Assembly: GCF_036116635.1 (NCBI RefSeq)
Contig: NZ_CP107995.1
Location: forward strand, 4,464,001-4,528,000
DNA: 64,000 bases
From: Amycolatopsis sp. NBC_00345
GTDB taxonomy: Bacteria; Actinomycetota; Actinomycetes; Mycobacteriales; Pseudonocardiaceae
Direction: 5' to 3'
The translations under genes and the position numbers were made by a program. The number at the start of each line of letters is the position of its first letter. The first letter of the stretch is position 1. This document shows positions 47,626 through 56,965 of this stretch, in pieces. Under the pieces are notes generated by a model. The model saw only the letters and a program-made list of their open reading frames with translations, made no database searches and had not been told where the DNA came from.

Positions 47626-48468
47626 ATGAAAACCTGGTTCATCACCGGCGGGACCTCCGGCGGCTTCGGCATGGCCTACGCGGACGCCGCGCTGGAAAAC
47701 GGCGACCGTGTCGTACTCACCGCACGCACAGTCGAACCCCTGCACGAATGGGCCACGCCCTATGGCGACAAGGTCCTCGTCCTGCCCCTCGACGTCACCG
47801 ACACGACACAAATCCAGCTGGCCGTAACTACCGCCGAAGCCCACTTCGGCGGCATTGACGTCCTGGTTAACAACGCTGGACGAGGGTGGGTCGGCTCCGT
47901 CGAAGGAATGGCCGACGCCGACGTGCGCAAACTGTTCGAACTGAACTTCTTCGCGGTAATCGCAGTCACTCGCGCGGTACTTCCCGGCATGCGCGCCAGG
48001 GGCGACGGCTGGATCGTCAACATGTCCTCCGTCGCCGGTCTGCTCGGATCACCGGGCTTCGGCTATTACACCGCGGCAAAATTCGCGATCGAGGGAATCA
48101 CCGAAGTCCTGCGCCAGGAAGTGACGCCGCTGGGCATCAGCGTCATGGCGGTGGAACCGGGAGCTTTCCGGACCAACGCGTACGCCGGGTTCGCCGGCGA
48201 ACCGGTCCAGGAGACCATCACCGACTACCGTGAGACGCTGGACACGATCAATGAGGCCTTCATCAAACAGGACGGCAACCAGCCCGGCGACCCGCTGCGT
48301 GGCGCCAAGGCCGTCATCTCGGCGATGAGCCTCCCCCACCCGCCACACCAGTTAGTGCTCGGCAGCCCCGGCTACGACAAGGTCATCGAGAAGCTCGAAG
48401 GGACCCTCACCGGCCTGCGCACCTACGAAACCCTCTCACGTGGCGCGGACTTCCCGCCGGGCGAATGA
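47626..48468 (+). CDS. Short-chain dehydrogenase/reductase
   Basis: A 280-residue classical SDR. NADP-binding TGGTSGGFGMAYADAAL, then VLVNNAGRGWVG, Ser in IVNMSSVAGLLG and the catalytic Tyr-Lys in YYTAAKFAIEG. ATG 47626 with AGGAAG fits better than ATG 47614. It resembles oxidoreductases that often sit with MerR or TetR regulators. Substrate unknown. Confidence 0.9.
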   Translation: MKTWFITGGTSGGFGMAYADAALENGDRVVLTARTVEPLHEWATPYGDKVLVLPLDVTDTTQIQLAVTTAEAHFGGIDVLVNNAGRGWVGSVEGMADADVRKLFELNFFAVIAVTRAVLPGMRARGDGWIVNMSSVAGLLGSPGFGYYTAAKFAIEGITEVLRQEVTPLGISVMAVEPGAFRTNAYAGFAGEPVQETITDYRETLDTINEAFIKQDGNQPGDPLRGAKAVISAMSLPHPPHQLVLGSPGYDKVIEKLEGTLTGLRTYETLSRGADFPPGE

Positions 48469-48601
48469 ATTGCCGTGAAGGCCACCTTGACGGCGTCGAC
48501 CGAGCAACAAGCTAGCCGAAATCTTCTTCGACAGAGGCATTCTCCCTGATCTGGCTCACCCGGTCGCGGACGAGCGGCCAGCAGCGGGATGCACAGCAGG
48601 G

Positions 48602-48790
48602 TCACCCGGCCGGCCGGGGAAGTGCGAGTTGCCCGTCGGGGAGGCGGTGCCGGTTGTGGTGGGCCCAGGTCAGTGCGAGCCAGGTCTTGCCGATGCCCCC
48701 GATCGCGGAGATCACCGCCGTCGCCCCGCCTCCGGGCCGCCATCCTCCGGTGACGGGGCGCCGGGTTGGCGCGGGGTGGGCGCAGGCGGT
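48602..48790 (-). pseudogene. NB-ARC/AfsR-type ATPase fragment
   Basis: A minus-strand piece with a P-loop (TAVISAIGGIGKTWLALTW) followed by AHHNRHRLPDGQLALP, as in SARP/AfsR-like STAND regulators, which continue with a long ATPase and TPR region. It ends after about 60 codons. The rest of 48469-49393 contains no gene I can support. Confidence 0.55.
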
Positions 48791-49393
48791 CCCGGCGACG
48801 GTGGTCAACGTGGAGAACGCCGGTGAGGTTGCCGATTGCGGTGGCGCCAGAGCCAAGACGGTAATGCCGGCCATCGAACCGGTGCGCGGACGAGGCAAAT
48901 CCCAGGTCGACCCGTTTCGCCGACCCGCTTGAGCACAGCAGGAAGAACGGAGGCATAACGGATCCCGGACTGGGCGTCAGCAACCGCAAACATGATCTAG
49001 AAGTCGGCGAAACCACAGGTAGAAGCCCTGCACTCGAAACCTGGTTTCAAGATCGTCACGGTTGAACCAAGGGGATTTTAATCCCTGGGTTTGTCGTGTC
49101 AACGAGTGTCGAATAATGTTGCCCAGCACCACTTTGTGCAGGTCGGGCGGCATTTTTCGCGGGCGTTAAGGTCGGACGGTGCCGCGGCGTATCGGGTGCG
49201 CTGTGAGCAACCGAGCCCAATCGGAGACCGGCATCGGCATGCATTTCCGCCGAAGGCCGACCCCGGGCATGTCGTCCGTCGCTTCGCGGAGTCGTGTTTA
49301 CTCGTCTTCGGCGGACCGTAATTACCTTAGTATTTCGGTTTGTTTCAGCGCCGGCCGCGCCCAACCCCACCAGCAGTCTCCGATCGTCGGGTG

Positions 49394-50146
49394 TCAGTCG
49401 AGGGTGAGGTTCGCGTAGAAGTCGTTCAGCGCGGCCGCGCCCCGCTTCGGGTCCTGCGTCATCCACCAGTGTCCGAGCCCGTCCAGCACGGCTTCCTTCG
49501 CGTCCAAACGGACCGCCGCGCGATGCCCGAACTCCGGCCCGCCAACGAACTGGTCCTCGGTCGCGTTGATGACGAGCCCTGGCCGGCGCGCGGCCGGCTC
49601 GAGGTCGACTCCCCAATCGAAGACAAGGGGGTCTGCCGCCGACCGGTACAACGCCAGAATGCACCTGGCCATCTCCGGACCACCGGCCTTCGCACACGCC
49701 TGCGCCGCCTCGGCGGTCATGCCGAAGCCGACCAGGCCCGTGACCCTGTCGTCGAACGGGGCGCCGAACATCTCTTCGACGGCGGCCTCACCCACACCCG
49801 GAGTCTGCCAAGCCCGCGCCAGGTCATGCCAGATGTAGGCGGGGTCGCTGATTCCGGCGACGTCGGTGCACCACGATCGGAGAAGATCCGGGCGGCTGGC
49901 CGCGACGCGCTGCACGTGGGCGCCGCCCCAGTCGTGCCCGACCAGGTCGATCGGACCGCCGATCCGCTCGAGCTCGCCGATGAGCCAGGTGAGGTAGTCG
50001 TCCGCGGTGGCCCCGAAACCCTCCGGCACAGGTGCGCCGAATCCGGGCGGGGACAGCGTGATGACGTCGGTACGGGACAGTTCCCGGCGCAGCGGGTCCC
50101 AGATCGCGGCGGCCTCGGGAACACCGTGGACGAAGACGATGGACAT
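49394..50146 (-). CDS. Alpha/beta hydrolase (epoxide-hydrolase-like)
   Basis: A 250-residue hydrolase. MSIVFVHGVPEAAAIWDPL holds the oxyanion HG-x-P motif; the nucleophile elbow is VGHDWGGAH, so the nucleophile is Asp as in epoxide hydrolases and dehalogenases. The charge-relay His is in DGLGHWWM. Followed by a minus-strand epimerase-like gene upstream in the same direction (52-base gap), so the two are probably one operon. Confidence 0.88.
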   Translation of the reverse strand: MSIVFVHGVPEAAAIWDPLRRELSRTDVITLSPPGFGAPVPEGFGATADDYLTWLIGELERIGGPIDLVGHDWGGAHVQRVAASRPDLLRSWCTDVAGISDPAYIWHDLARAWQTPGVGEAAVEEMFGAPFDDRVTGLVGFGMTAEAAQACAKAGGPEMARCILALYRSAADPLVFDWGVDLEPAARRPGLVINATEDQFVGGPEFGHRAAVRLDAKEAVLDGLGHWWMTQDPKRGAAALNDFYANLTLD

Positions 50147-50198
50147 TCAGTGAACCTCCGTTGGCTGAACGGGTGAGTGCGGGAAAGTCTATAAAGGA

Positions 50199-51116
50199 CT
50201 ATCTGGTTGGCTGGGTGTTTTCCAGGAGGATCTCGTCCAGTGGGGTCGGTTTGAGGTCGAAGGTGTGTTCGGTCTGGGCGGAGTCGAGGATGAACGGCCG
50301 CCGGAACTGGTACTGCATTTCGGGCAGTTCCCGGATCATCGGTGAGGTGAGGCCGGCTGTCTTCAGCAGCCAGGCGGGCATGGAACGCAGCTTCGGGACG
50401 GGTGCCGCGGCCAGGCTCGCGAGCCGGGTTGCCAGGTCCCGCACGGAAACCGCCTGGTTCGTCGGCACATGCCAGACCTGGCCCCAGGCCCGTTCGTCCC
50501 GGCTCACCGCGACGAGCGCGCGGGCGGCGTCACCGGTCGCGGTCCAGCTGTGCGGCAGGTCGAGGGCCGCGGGCACCATCGCCTGTTTGCCTGCCAGCAC
50601 TTTCGGTGCGGCTGTCAGCGTGAACACCGACTGGGCGCCGTTGCCGATGAAGTCGCTGGCCCGCACTTCGGTGACCCGCACCCGGCCCGCGCGGTGCGCG
50701 TCGAGCGCGTCTTCCCACATCTCGGCCCGGATTCTGCCCTTCGCGCTGGAGGGCGCCAGGGGCATGTCCTCGGTCATCGGCCGGTCCACCGGCCCGTACG
50801 CGTAGATGTTGCCGAGCATCACGTACCCGGCCCCGGTCGCTTCCGCGGTTGTCAGCAGGGACTTCGCCAGCGGCGGGAACTCTTTCCGCCAGCGGTGGTA
50901 GGGCGGCGCGGCACAGTTGAACAGCGTGTCCGCGCCGCTGGTCAGCTCGATCAGCCGGCCGGCGTCGGCGGCGTCGGCCGTGACCCGCTCGATCCGCGGA
51001 TGCTCCGGCCCGCTGCCGCTGCGGGTGACCAGGCGGACCTCGTGGCCGGACTCGGCCAGCAGCGTGGCGGTCGCGATGCCGGTTCCCCCGGCGCCGATCA
51101 CGACGGACAAAGGCAT
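50199..51116 (-). CDS. NAD-dependent epimerase/dehydratase-family protein
   Basis: A 305-residue atypical extended SDR from ATG 51116 with a good GGAGGAATAC site. The dinucleotide loop is VVIGAGGTGIATATLLAESG, then MLGNIYAYGPVDRPM and HSWTATGDAARALVAVS. The canonical Tyr-x3-Lys is replaced (IYAYGPVD), so it may be a reductase or a binding protein. Divergent from a GlxA-type regulator 97 bases away, which probably controls it and the hydrolase. Confidence 0.85.
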   Translation of the reverse strand: MPLSVVIGAGGTGIATATLLAESGHEVRLVTRSGSGPEHPRIERVTADAADAGRLIELTSGADTLFNCAAPPYHRWRKEFPPLAKSLLTTAEATGAGYVMLGNIYAYGPVDRPMTEDMPLAPSSAKGRIRAEMWEDALDAHRAGRVRVTEVRASDFIGNGAQSVFTLTAAPKVLAGKQAMVPAALDLPHSWTATGDAARALVAVSRDERAWGQVWHVPTNQAVSVRDLATRLASLAAAPVPKLRSMPAWLLKTAGLTSPMIRELPEMQYQFRRPFILDSAQTEHTFDLKPTPLDEILLENTQPTR

Positions 51117-51213
51117 GTATTCCTCCAGTTTCGCGGTTCGAGGAGGTTCACTCTGGGCCAGATCGGCCCGGCGGCACAGTGGCCTGAATGCCAGATAGGC
51201 GTAGGATCCGGCC

Positions 51214-52167
51214 ATGCATCAGATCGCCGTCGTGGCGGTGCCTCCGGTGGGCACTTTCGAGCTGGCCATCCCCGACCTGATCTTCAGCGGTGTGGAGGTG
51301 GCCGGTCGCCCCGCCTACGAGGTGTCCACCTGCACGGGCGAGCCGGGCCGGGTCACCAGTACCGGCGGGCTGGACGTGTTCGTGCCGCACGGGCTGGAGC
51401 GCGCCGACACGGCCGACACGGTCATCGTCACCGGCACTGGCGCCCGCGACCACGCGGACCCCGCCACGGTGGCGGCCCTGCGCCGGGCGGCGGCGCGGGG
51501 AGCGCGGATCGCGTCCATCTGCACGGGCGCCTTCGTGCTCGCCCACGCCGGCCTGCTCGACGGCCGCCGGGCCACCACCCACTGGCGCTACGCCACCGAG
51601 CTCGGTGAGCGCTTCCCGTCCATCACCCCGCAACCGGACGTGTTGTTCGTCCAGGACGGCGGCATCGTGACCTCCGCGGGGCTGGCCGCGGGAATCGACC
51701 TGTGCCTGCACCTGGTCCGCGCCGACCACGGTGCCGTGGCCGCCAACACCGTGGCGCGCCTCGCGGTCGTGGCCCCGGTGCGCCCCGGCGGCCAGGCCCA
51801 GTTCATCAGCGCCCCGCTGCCCGCGGAGAACGGGACGACACTGGCCGACACCCGGGCCTGGGTGCTGCGCCGGCTGGCCGAGCCGCTGACCCTGGCCGAC
51901 CTCGCCACGCACGCGCGAGTGAGCGTCCGGACCCTCACCCGCCGCTTCCGCACCGAAACCGGCGAAAGCCCACTGCAATGGCTACTGCACCAACGGATCG
52001 AGCGGGCCCGCGAACTACTGGAGGCGACAGACCTGCCGTTGGCGCGAGTAGCCCACCTCAGCGGCATCGGCAGCATCGAATCGCTACGCCAGCACGTCAT
52101 CCGCCGAACCGGGCTCACCCCCAGCGCCTACCGCACGTCCTTCACCCACCGACGCAGCAGCGCGTAA
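51214..52167 (+). CDS. GlxA-family (DJ-1/PfpI + AraC HTH) regulator
   Basis: A 317-residue regulator. The N-terminal class-I-glutamine-amidotransferase-like domain has the SICTGAFVLAHAGLLDGR elbow and TTHWRY. The C-terminal AraC HTH is LTLADLATHARVSVRTLTRRF and ARVAHLSGIGSIESLRQHV. Divergent from the epimerase/hydrolase operon. A long hairpin follows its stop. Confidence 0.9.
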   Translation: MHQIAVVAVPPVGTFELAIPDLIFSGVEVAGRPAYEVSTCTGEPGRVTSTGGLDVFVPHGLERADTADTVIVTGTGARDHADPATVAALRRAAARGARIASICTGAFVLAHAGLLDGRRATTHWRYATELGERFPSITPQPDVLFVQDGGIVTSAGLAAGIDLCLHLVRADHGAVAANTVARLAVVAPVRPGGQAQFISAPLPAENGTTLADTRAWVLRRLAEPLTLADLATHARVSVRTLTRRFRTETGESPLQWLLHQRIERARELLEATDLPLARVAHLSGIGSIESLRQHVIRRTGLTPSAYRTSFTHRRSSA

Positions 52168-52177
52168 ACCGCACGAC

Positions 52178-52234
52178 CGCGGCCCTTGATTGATCCCCTC
52201 ATTTCCGTCCAAAGTGGATCAACCAAGGGCCGCG
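52178..52234. terminator. Long hairpin after the GlxA-type gene
   Basis: Arms 52178-52196 and 52216-52234 pair over 19 bases with one mismatch (GCGGCCCTTG and GGATCAA segments) around a 19-base loop. There is no T-run. Either a factor-assisted terminator or a dispersed palindromic repeat. The remaining gap to 52445 shows nothing else. Confidence 0.6.
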
Positions 52235-52445
52235 CAATCAGCGACACACACCCCCAGGCCGTGCCGTGACCGTTCATCAGGTCAAGGTGAAACACCTGCC
52301 GGAGAAGTCGTGCGCGGGCCAGCTGATGAGGCGGTGTCGTTGCCGTACATGCCGGCGACGTCGGCCGGTGACGAGCCGTACCGCACAGCGGCGGACCCGA
52401 TGGCTGCTGTGAGGCCGTCCGGACCGGCCCCGGCGACCGGGACGG

Positions 52446-52850
52446 TCACCGGCTGGTCCCGTGGCCGAGGTCGATCCGCACGGTCAGCAGGTCGGTTCCA
52501 AGCGCGCGGACCATGGCGCTGTTGAACCGCGGCAGCGTCGCCAGCCGTGCCCGCGCGTCGTCGTCGGGCATCAGGTGCGCCGTGCCGGTGCGCCACCGGC
52601 CCCGGATGCGGATCCGGACGGTGTTGTCGGCCTTGATGTTGCGGACATAGTTCGAGCTTTCGCCATGGTTGGACACGAACCAGAACTGGTCGGCGACCAC
52701 CCGCCCGCCGACCGGCACCCGGCGGGGCAGACCGCTGGCGCGGCCGGTGGTCTCCAGCACCACCTGCGCCGGCAGGCTGGCGGTGACGGGGTTCGCGAAA
52801 TGGTGGAACGTGTCGGCGAAACGTCGCTTGTGGCGCTGGTCTGATGTCAT
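52446..52850 (-). CDS. F420-dependent nitroreductase-family protein
   Basis: A 134-residue split-barrel protein starting at MTSDQRHKRR (52850). AQVVLETTGRASGLPRRVPV, then FWFVSNHGESSNYVRNIKAD (F420-facing segment) and VRIRIRGRWRTGTAHLMPDD. A TetR gene is divergent, with a perfect CGAGACC/GGTCTCG operator between them. The longer upstream frame is shadow. Confidence 0.82.
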   Translation of the reverse strand: MTSDQRHKRRFADTFHHFANPVTASLPAQVVLETTGRASGLPRRVPVGGRVVADQFWFVSNHGESSNYVRNIKADNTVRIRIRGRWRTGTAHLMPDDDARARLATLPRFNSAMVRALGTDLLTVRIDLGHGTSR

Positions 52851-52864
52851 GAATCCATCTTTGT

Positions 52865-52881
52865 CGAGACCGTTGGTCTCG
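52865..52881. promoter_or_regulatory. TetR operator between F420 enzyme and TetR gene
   Basis: CGAGACC, three bases, GGTCTCG: a perfect 17-base palindrome in a 58-base divergent gap, 14 bases before the F420 enzyme start and 27 before the TetR start. It should control both. Confidence 0.75.
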
Positions 52882-52908
52882 TCAATAGTGGCAGGTACTG
52901 TCACCCGG

Positions 52909-53484
52909 GTGACCGAACGGGCCCACACCGGACGACGCCGGAACGAGGCGGCCAGGCAGGCGATCCTGCACGCCGCCGCCGACCTGTTGACCACCGGCGA
53001 CCGCGCGACGATCACCGTCGCCGCCATAGCCGAGCACGCCGGGGTCGGCAAGCAGACCATCTACCGCTGGTGGCCGTCCAAGAGCGCGGTCCTGCTCGAC
53101 GCGATGATGCAAGGCGCCGACCAGGCCGCCCCGATACCGGAGACCCACGACCTCGCCGAAGACCTGCGCGCCTTCCTCGAAGCCACCTTCACCGCCGCGG
53201 CCGGGCACCGGACCCTGCTCGTCGGCACGCTGCACGAAGCGCTCGGCGACACCGACACCATGACGCAGCTCACGGCATTCGTCGCCAGCCGGCGCGCGGC
53301 ACTGAGTCAGCTCCTCGACCGCGCCCGCGACCACGGCCAGATCCGCGACCCGCGTCGCGCCGCCCTCGCCGTCGACCAAGTGTTCGGTGTCCTGTGGTAT
53401 CGCCTGATCTTCACCCGCGAACGACTCGACGACCACGCTGCACGCGAACTCGCCGACGCCCTGGCCGAACAGCTGACAACCTGA
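52909..53484 (+). CDS. TetR-family regulator
   Basis: A 191-residue repressor from GTG 52909. HTH: ITVAAIAEHAGVGKQTIYRWWPSKSAVLLDAM (one domain), then a TetR_C-type ligand domain (DLAEDLRAFLEATFTAAAG). An upstream in-frame ATG would give an N-terminal extension that covers the operator; I prefer the GTG. It is divergent from the F420 enzyme gene. Confidence 0.9.
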   Translation: MTERAHTGRRRNEAARQAILHAAADLLTTGDRATITVAAIAEHAGVGKQTIYRWWPSKSAVLLDAMMQGADQAAPIPETHDLAEDLRAFLEATFTAAAGHRTLLVGTLHEALGDTDTMTQLTAFVASRRAALSQLLDRARDHGQIRDPRRAALAVDQVFGVLWYRLIFTRERLDDHAARELADALAEQLTT

Positions 53485-53486
53485 AC

Positions 53487-53517
53487 CGGTCGACCCGGGC
53501 CACTCCCGGGTCGACCG
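53487..53517. terminator. Bidirectional terminator
   Basis: CGGTCGACCCGGG, five bases, CCCGGGTCGACCG: a perfect 13-bp stem between the convergent TetR and quinone-oxidoreductase genes. Confidence 0.8.
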
Positions 53518-53527
53518 CGGGCCGGGG

Positions 53528-54502
53528 TCACGGGGTCAGGACGACCTTGCCGATCGTGCCCCGCCCGGCCAGTGCCGCGGCGGCTTCACGCACCTCCGAC
53601 AGCGGGAACCGGTTGTCGGCGAACAGTTTTATCCGCCCTTCGACGGCGAAGCCCAGCAGCGCCGAGAATCCCTCGGCCAGCTGCTCCGGGGTCGTGTACC
53701 GAAGGCTGAAGCCGAGCACGCTTTGACTGTCCAGGATCAACTGCCGCAGCTGCCCCGGCAGGCTGACGTCGTGAAGGTTCTGCGCGCCGTAGACGACGAA
53801 ACGCCCGAGCGGCGCAAGCATCTCGAAGCTTTCCCTTGCCACGTCACCGGAAACACAGTTCAGCACCACGTCGAACCCCGCTCCGCCGGTCGCCTCCCGG
53901 GCCCGCCGGGCCCAGTCCGGCTCGGTGTAGTCGATGGTCACGTCAGCGCCGAGCGTGTCCAGCAAGGCGAGCTTGCCCGGGGAACTGGCGAGCGCGACGA
54001 TCTGCCGCACGCCCGCGATCTTGGCCAGCTGCACGAGAAACAGCCCGACACCACCGGCCGCGGCCTGGATCAGGACCCGGTCGCCGGTGCGAAGCCGGGC
54101 GACATAAGTGGCCAGCGCGTAAGCCGAGAGCCCCTGCGTGAGCAGTGTGGTCGCCTCCTCGAACGAGATCGGCTCGGGAACGGCGACCACCCTCGCCGCG
54201 TCGACCAGGGCATATTCCGCGAGCCCGCCGCCTTCGGTCAGGGACGCGACCCGATCTCCGACGGCGACACCGTCCACACCGGACCCGACCTCGGCCACCA
54301 CCCCGGCCACCTCGAAGCCCATGACGTACGGCAGCGGCTTGATCGCCGGGTACCTCCCCCGGCTCGTTTCGATGTCGGCGTAGTTCAGGCCGGCAGCACG
54401 AACCTCCACCAGCACCTCCCCCGCCCCGGGCCGGGGCCGGTCGGCCTCGACCTCCTTCAAGCTCTCGATTCCGTCGAACCCGGTCAGCTCGATCGCTTTC
54501 AT
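53528..54502 (-). CDS. Zinc-type alcohol dehydrogenase / NADPH:quinone oxidoreductase
   Basis: A 324-residue MDR enzyme. The N-terminal GroES-like part (EVLVEVRAAGLNYADIETSRG; GFEVAGVVAEVGSGV) lacks zinc Cys, and the nucleotide fold carries VLIQAAAGGVGLFLVQLAKIAG, as in quinone oxidoreductases. The C-terminus, GTIGKVVLTP, is typical. Divergent from a TetR gene with two perfect dyads in the gap, so it is likely induced by an electrophile or quinone. Confidence 0.92.
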   Translation of the reverse strand: MKAIELTGFDGIESLKEVEADRPRPGAGEVLVEVRAAGLNYADIETSRGRYPAIKPLPYVMGFEVAGVVAEVGSGVDGVAVGDRVASLTEGGGLAEYALVDAARVVAVPEPISFEEATTLLTQGLSAYALATYVARLRTGDRVLIQAAAGGVGLFLVQLAKIAGVRQIVALASSPGKLALLDTLGADVTIDYTEPDWARRAREATGGAGFDVVLNCVSGDVARESFEMLAPLGRFVVYGAQNLHDVSLPGQLRQLILDSQSVLGFSLRYTTPEQLAEGFSALLGFAVEGRIKLFADNRFPLSEVREAAAALAGRGTIGKVVLTP

Positions 54503-54547
54503 GCAGCGCCTCCGGCGGCTGGTACTGGGTTGTCGCGGACACTCCCG

Positions 54548-54593
54548 CGTACGACAACGACCATTGTCGTACGTTCGACAATAAGCATTGTCG
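54548..54593. promoter_or_regulatory. Double TetR operator
   Basis: Two adjacent perfect dyads share CGACAA/TTGTCG half-sites: CGTACGACAA, six bases, TTGTCGTACG (54548-54573), and CGACAAT, four bases, ATTGTCG (54576-54593). They lie between the oxidoreductase and TetR starts and should control both. Confidence 0.85.
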
Positions 54594-54638
54594 TATGATC
54601 GCGTCAAGGACGGTGGCGGCCGAAACCGGAGAGGGTTC

Positions 54639-55304
54639 ATGAAGAGCTGGTCCGACGACAACCCCAAGGCACAGCTCATGCAGCGCAAACGCACAGCGAT
54701 CGTGGACGCCGCGCGAACCGCCTTCCTCGACACCGGCTACGCCGAAACCTCGGTCCACCGGATCGCCGCCGCGGCCGGCGTGTCGATCAAGACCGTGTAC
54801 CGCCACTTCGAAGACAAGGACGACCTGTTCAGCGCCGTCATGCACGACGCCTGCTCACTACCCGGCTCAGCCGGGCCCGGCCACGACGGCCGCGACGGGA
54901 CCGCGCTTCCCGACCTGCCATGGCACGCCGAACCCCCACACCTCGCCCTCCCCGCCGCCGGCACCGACTACCTGCGAGTCACACTCACACCGACCGAGCT
55001 GTCGCTGTACCGGGTCGTCGCCCGCGACGCCCCGCGCTTCCCCGAACTGGGCCACCGGTACCGCCAGTTCGTGGAACTCCGGATCAGCCTGCTGGTGCGC
55101 TACCTCGACCGCTGGACCCCCAGCCAGAACTGGAACATCACCGACAGCCGCCGCGCGGCGGGCACCTTCGTCGCCATCCTCGGCAGCGACCTGTTCGACG
55201 ACGCCCTGCACGGCATCCGCCAACCAACCGACCAGGACATCACCGACCGCGCCCACACCGCCGCAGACCAATTACTGACCCTCCTCGACAACGGCGCCCT
55301 GTAG
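54639..55304 (+). CDS. TetR-family regulator
   Basis: A 221-residue repressor from ATG 54639 (GGAGAGGG upstream). HTH: TSVHRIAAAAGVSIKTVYRHFEDKDDLFSAVM (one domain); C-terminal domain with ELGHRYRQFVELRISLLVRYL. Divergent from the quinone oxidoreductase with a double operator between them. Confidence 0.9.
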   Translation: MKSWSDDNPKAQLMQRKRTAIVDAARTAFLDTGYAETSVHRIAAAAGVSIKTVYRHFEDKDDLFSAVMHDACSLPGSAGPGHDGRDGTALPDLPWHAEPPHLALPAAGTDYLRVTLTPTELSLYRVVARDAPRFPELGHRYRQFVELRISLLVRYLDRWTPSQNWNITDSRRAAGTFVAILGSDLFDDALHGIRQPTDQDITDRAHTAADQLLTLLDNGAL

Positions 55305-55330
55305 CGGAACAGCACAGAATCCGCACGCGG

Positions 55331-56026
55331 TTATCCGGCCGAGGTGACGTCGGGTGTATGTGGCGGGGTGGAGATTCGTTCGCCGAGGTGGGCGATCCAT
55401 CGCTGGTGTTCGTCTTTCGGCATCACGTAGGGGATGACCAGATCGCGGATAGCGTGTGTCAGTGAGGCGGTCTCGATGTCATGCCCGCGTGGGCGGGCGA
55501 CTCGGTGCACCAGAAATCCGTCGACCAACGCCACAATCGCGACGGCGCGCTCCTCGGGTTCGCGGGCGCCGAAGCTGCGCAGCAGTTCCGTCGTGAGCCG
55601 CTCGAACGCGGCCAGGGCGCGGGCAATCGGTTCTTGGAGATTCGGACGTCTGCCTGCCTCGATGTAGAGCTGGAACTGGGCGATCGCGGCGTCCGGCGCG
55701 CGGTCTGCCAGCGCGACGGCCATCACCTCGATCATCGAGTCCGCGGCCAGGCCGCTACGCACGACCGTGTCCGCGAGGTCGGAGAGTTCGGCGACGCGTT
55801 CCTCGACGTGCAGGGTCAGCGCCTCGTCGATGAGATCTTGCACGGCGGCGAAGTAGTAGCTCGTAGTCGCCGCCGGCAGACCAGCCCGTGCCGCGACCCG
55901 GCGGTGGGTGACCGCGCCCGGTCCGTCTTCGGCGATCAGCGCCAGCGCGGAGCGCAACAACGCGGTTCGTCGTCGCAGGCTGCGTTCTTGGCGGGGATGA
56001 TCACGGCCCGATGTTGACCTGGTCAC
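55331..56026 (-). CDS. TetR-family regulator
   Basis: A 231-residue repressor. HTH: VTHRRVAARAGLPAATTSYYF then FAAVQDLIDEAL; ligand domain with MIEVMAVALADRAPDAAIAQF. Divergent from the SGNH-hydrolase gene, with a perfect AACCTGGGCG/CGCCCAGGTT operator in the gap. Confidence 0.9.
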   Translation of the reverse strand: MTRSTSGRDHPRQERSLRRRTALLRSALALIAEDGPGAVTHRRVAARAGLPAATTSYYFAAVQDLIDEALTLHVEERVAELSDLADTVVRSGLAADSMIEVMAVALADRAPDAAIAQFQLYIEAGRRPNLQEPIARALAAFERLTTELLRSFGAREPEERAVAIVALVDGFLVHRVARPRGHDIETASLTHAIRDLVIPYVMPKDEHQRWIAHLGERISTPPHTPDVTSAG

Positions 56027-56050
56027 GGGTTGCGAGTATACCGTTCACAG

Positions 56051-56072
56051 AACCTGGGCGTTCGCCCAGGTT
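56051..56072. promoter_or_regulatory. TetR operator before the SGNH hydrolase gene
   Basis: AACCTGGGCG, two bases, CGCCCAGGTT: a perfect 10-bp dyad in the divergent gap, 25 bases upstream of the TetR start and 24 before the hydrolase GTG. Confidence 0.8.
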
Positions 56073-56095
56073 TTGCGAAGGTAGGGAGATGGATC

Positions 56096-56965
56096 GTGCC
56101 AGACACGAAACGACCGGCCTGGCTACAGAGACTGCGCAAGCGGTATGCGACTCCGGCGACGGTGCTGGTGGCGGTGTTCGCGGCAGCCGGTTTGACAGCC
56201 CCCGCCGCCAGCGGCGCGGCCACCGCCCACCCGAACTATGTGGCCGTGGGTGACTCGTTCGCCGCGGGACCACTCATCCCCCACCAAACGGGCGGGTCTT
56301 GCCTGCGGTCGTCCAGCAACTACCCCGCACGGCTGGCCGCCACCCTCAAGGTCGCCACCTTCACCGACGTCACCTGCTCTGGCGCGGCAACCACCAGCCT
56401 GGCCAGCCAGTATCCGGCGCTCAACGCCAACACCGACCTTGTCACGCTCACGATCGGGGCAAACGACGCCGGGCTGTTCCAGGCGGTGTTGAACTGCGTC
56501 AACATCCTGCCGCAGCCGATCGGGACCCCGTGCAAGGCTCGATACACCGCAGGCGGAACCGACCAACTGGCCGCCGCGGTCGACGCGGCGGCGCCCGCGA
56601 TCGGCGCGGCCATCAACCAGATTCACCTGCGCGCGCCGAACGCGAAGGTCATCGTGACGACATACGCCGACTATATCCGCCCAGGCGGTTGCTGGAATCC
56701 CGTCATAACGCCGATCTTGAGCGTTGACGGAGACTACCTGCAAAACGTCATCGACCGCCTCGGCACCCGCATCTCCGAACAGGCCGCGGCACACCATGCC
56801 ACGTTCGTCGACTTCCGCGGACCGGGCGTCGGCCACGACGTCTGCGCCAGCGAACCGGACCGATGGGTCGAACCACTCCTGCCAGGCTCCCCCGCCGCGC
56901 CCATCCACCCCAACGCCCAGGGCATGACCGCATTCGCCGGCATCATCGCCAGCAAGCTGGACTAA
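56096..56965 (+). CDS. Secreted SGNH-family lipase/esterase
   Basis: A 289-residue protein from GTG 56096 (GGTAGGGAG upstream). A signal segment (TPATVLVAVFAAAGLTAPAAS) precedes the SGNH blocks: Ser in YVAVGDSFAAGP, Gly in CSGAATTSLASQYPAL, Asn in VTLTIGANDAGLF and His in PIHPNAQGMTAFA. Disulfide Cys pairs fit Streptomyces-type secreted lipases. It splits acyl esters outside the cell. Controlled by the adjacent TetR operator. A GTTCCGCCG/CGGCGGAAC hairpin at about 56986-57025 follows. Confidence 0.88.
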   Translation: MPDTKRPAWLQRLRKRYATPATVLVAVFAAAGLTAPAASGAATAHPNYVAVGDSFAAGPLIPHQTGGSCLRSSSNYPARLAATLKVATFTDVTCSGAATTSLASQYPALNANTDLVTLTIGANDAGLFQAVLNCVNILPQPIGTPCKARYTAGGTDQLAAAVDAAAPAIGAAINQIHLRAPNAKVIVTTYADYIRPGGCWNPVITPILSVDGDYLQNVIDRLGTRISEQAAAHHATFVDFRGPGVGHDVCASEPDRWVEPLLPGSPAAPIHPNAQGMTAFAGIIASKLD

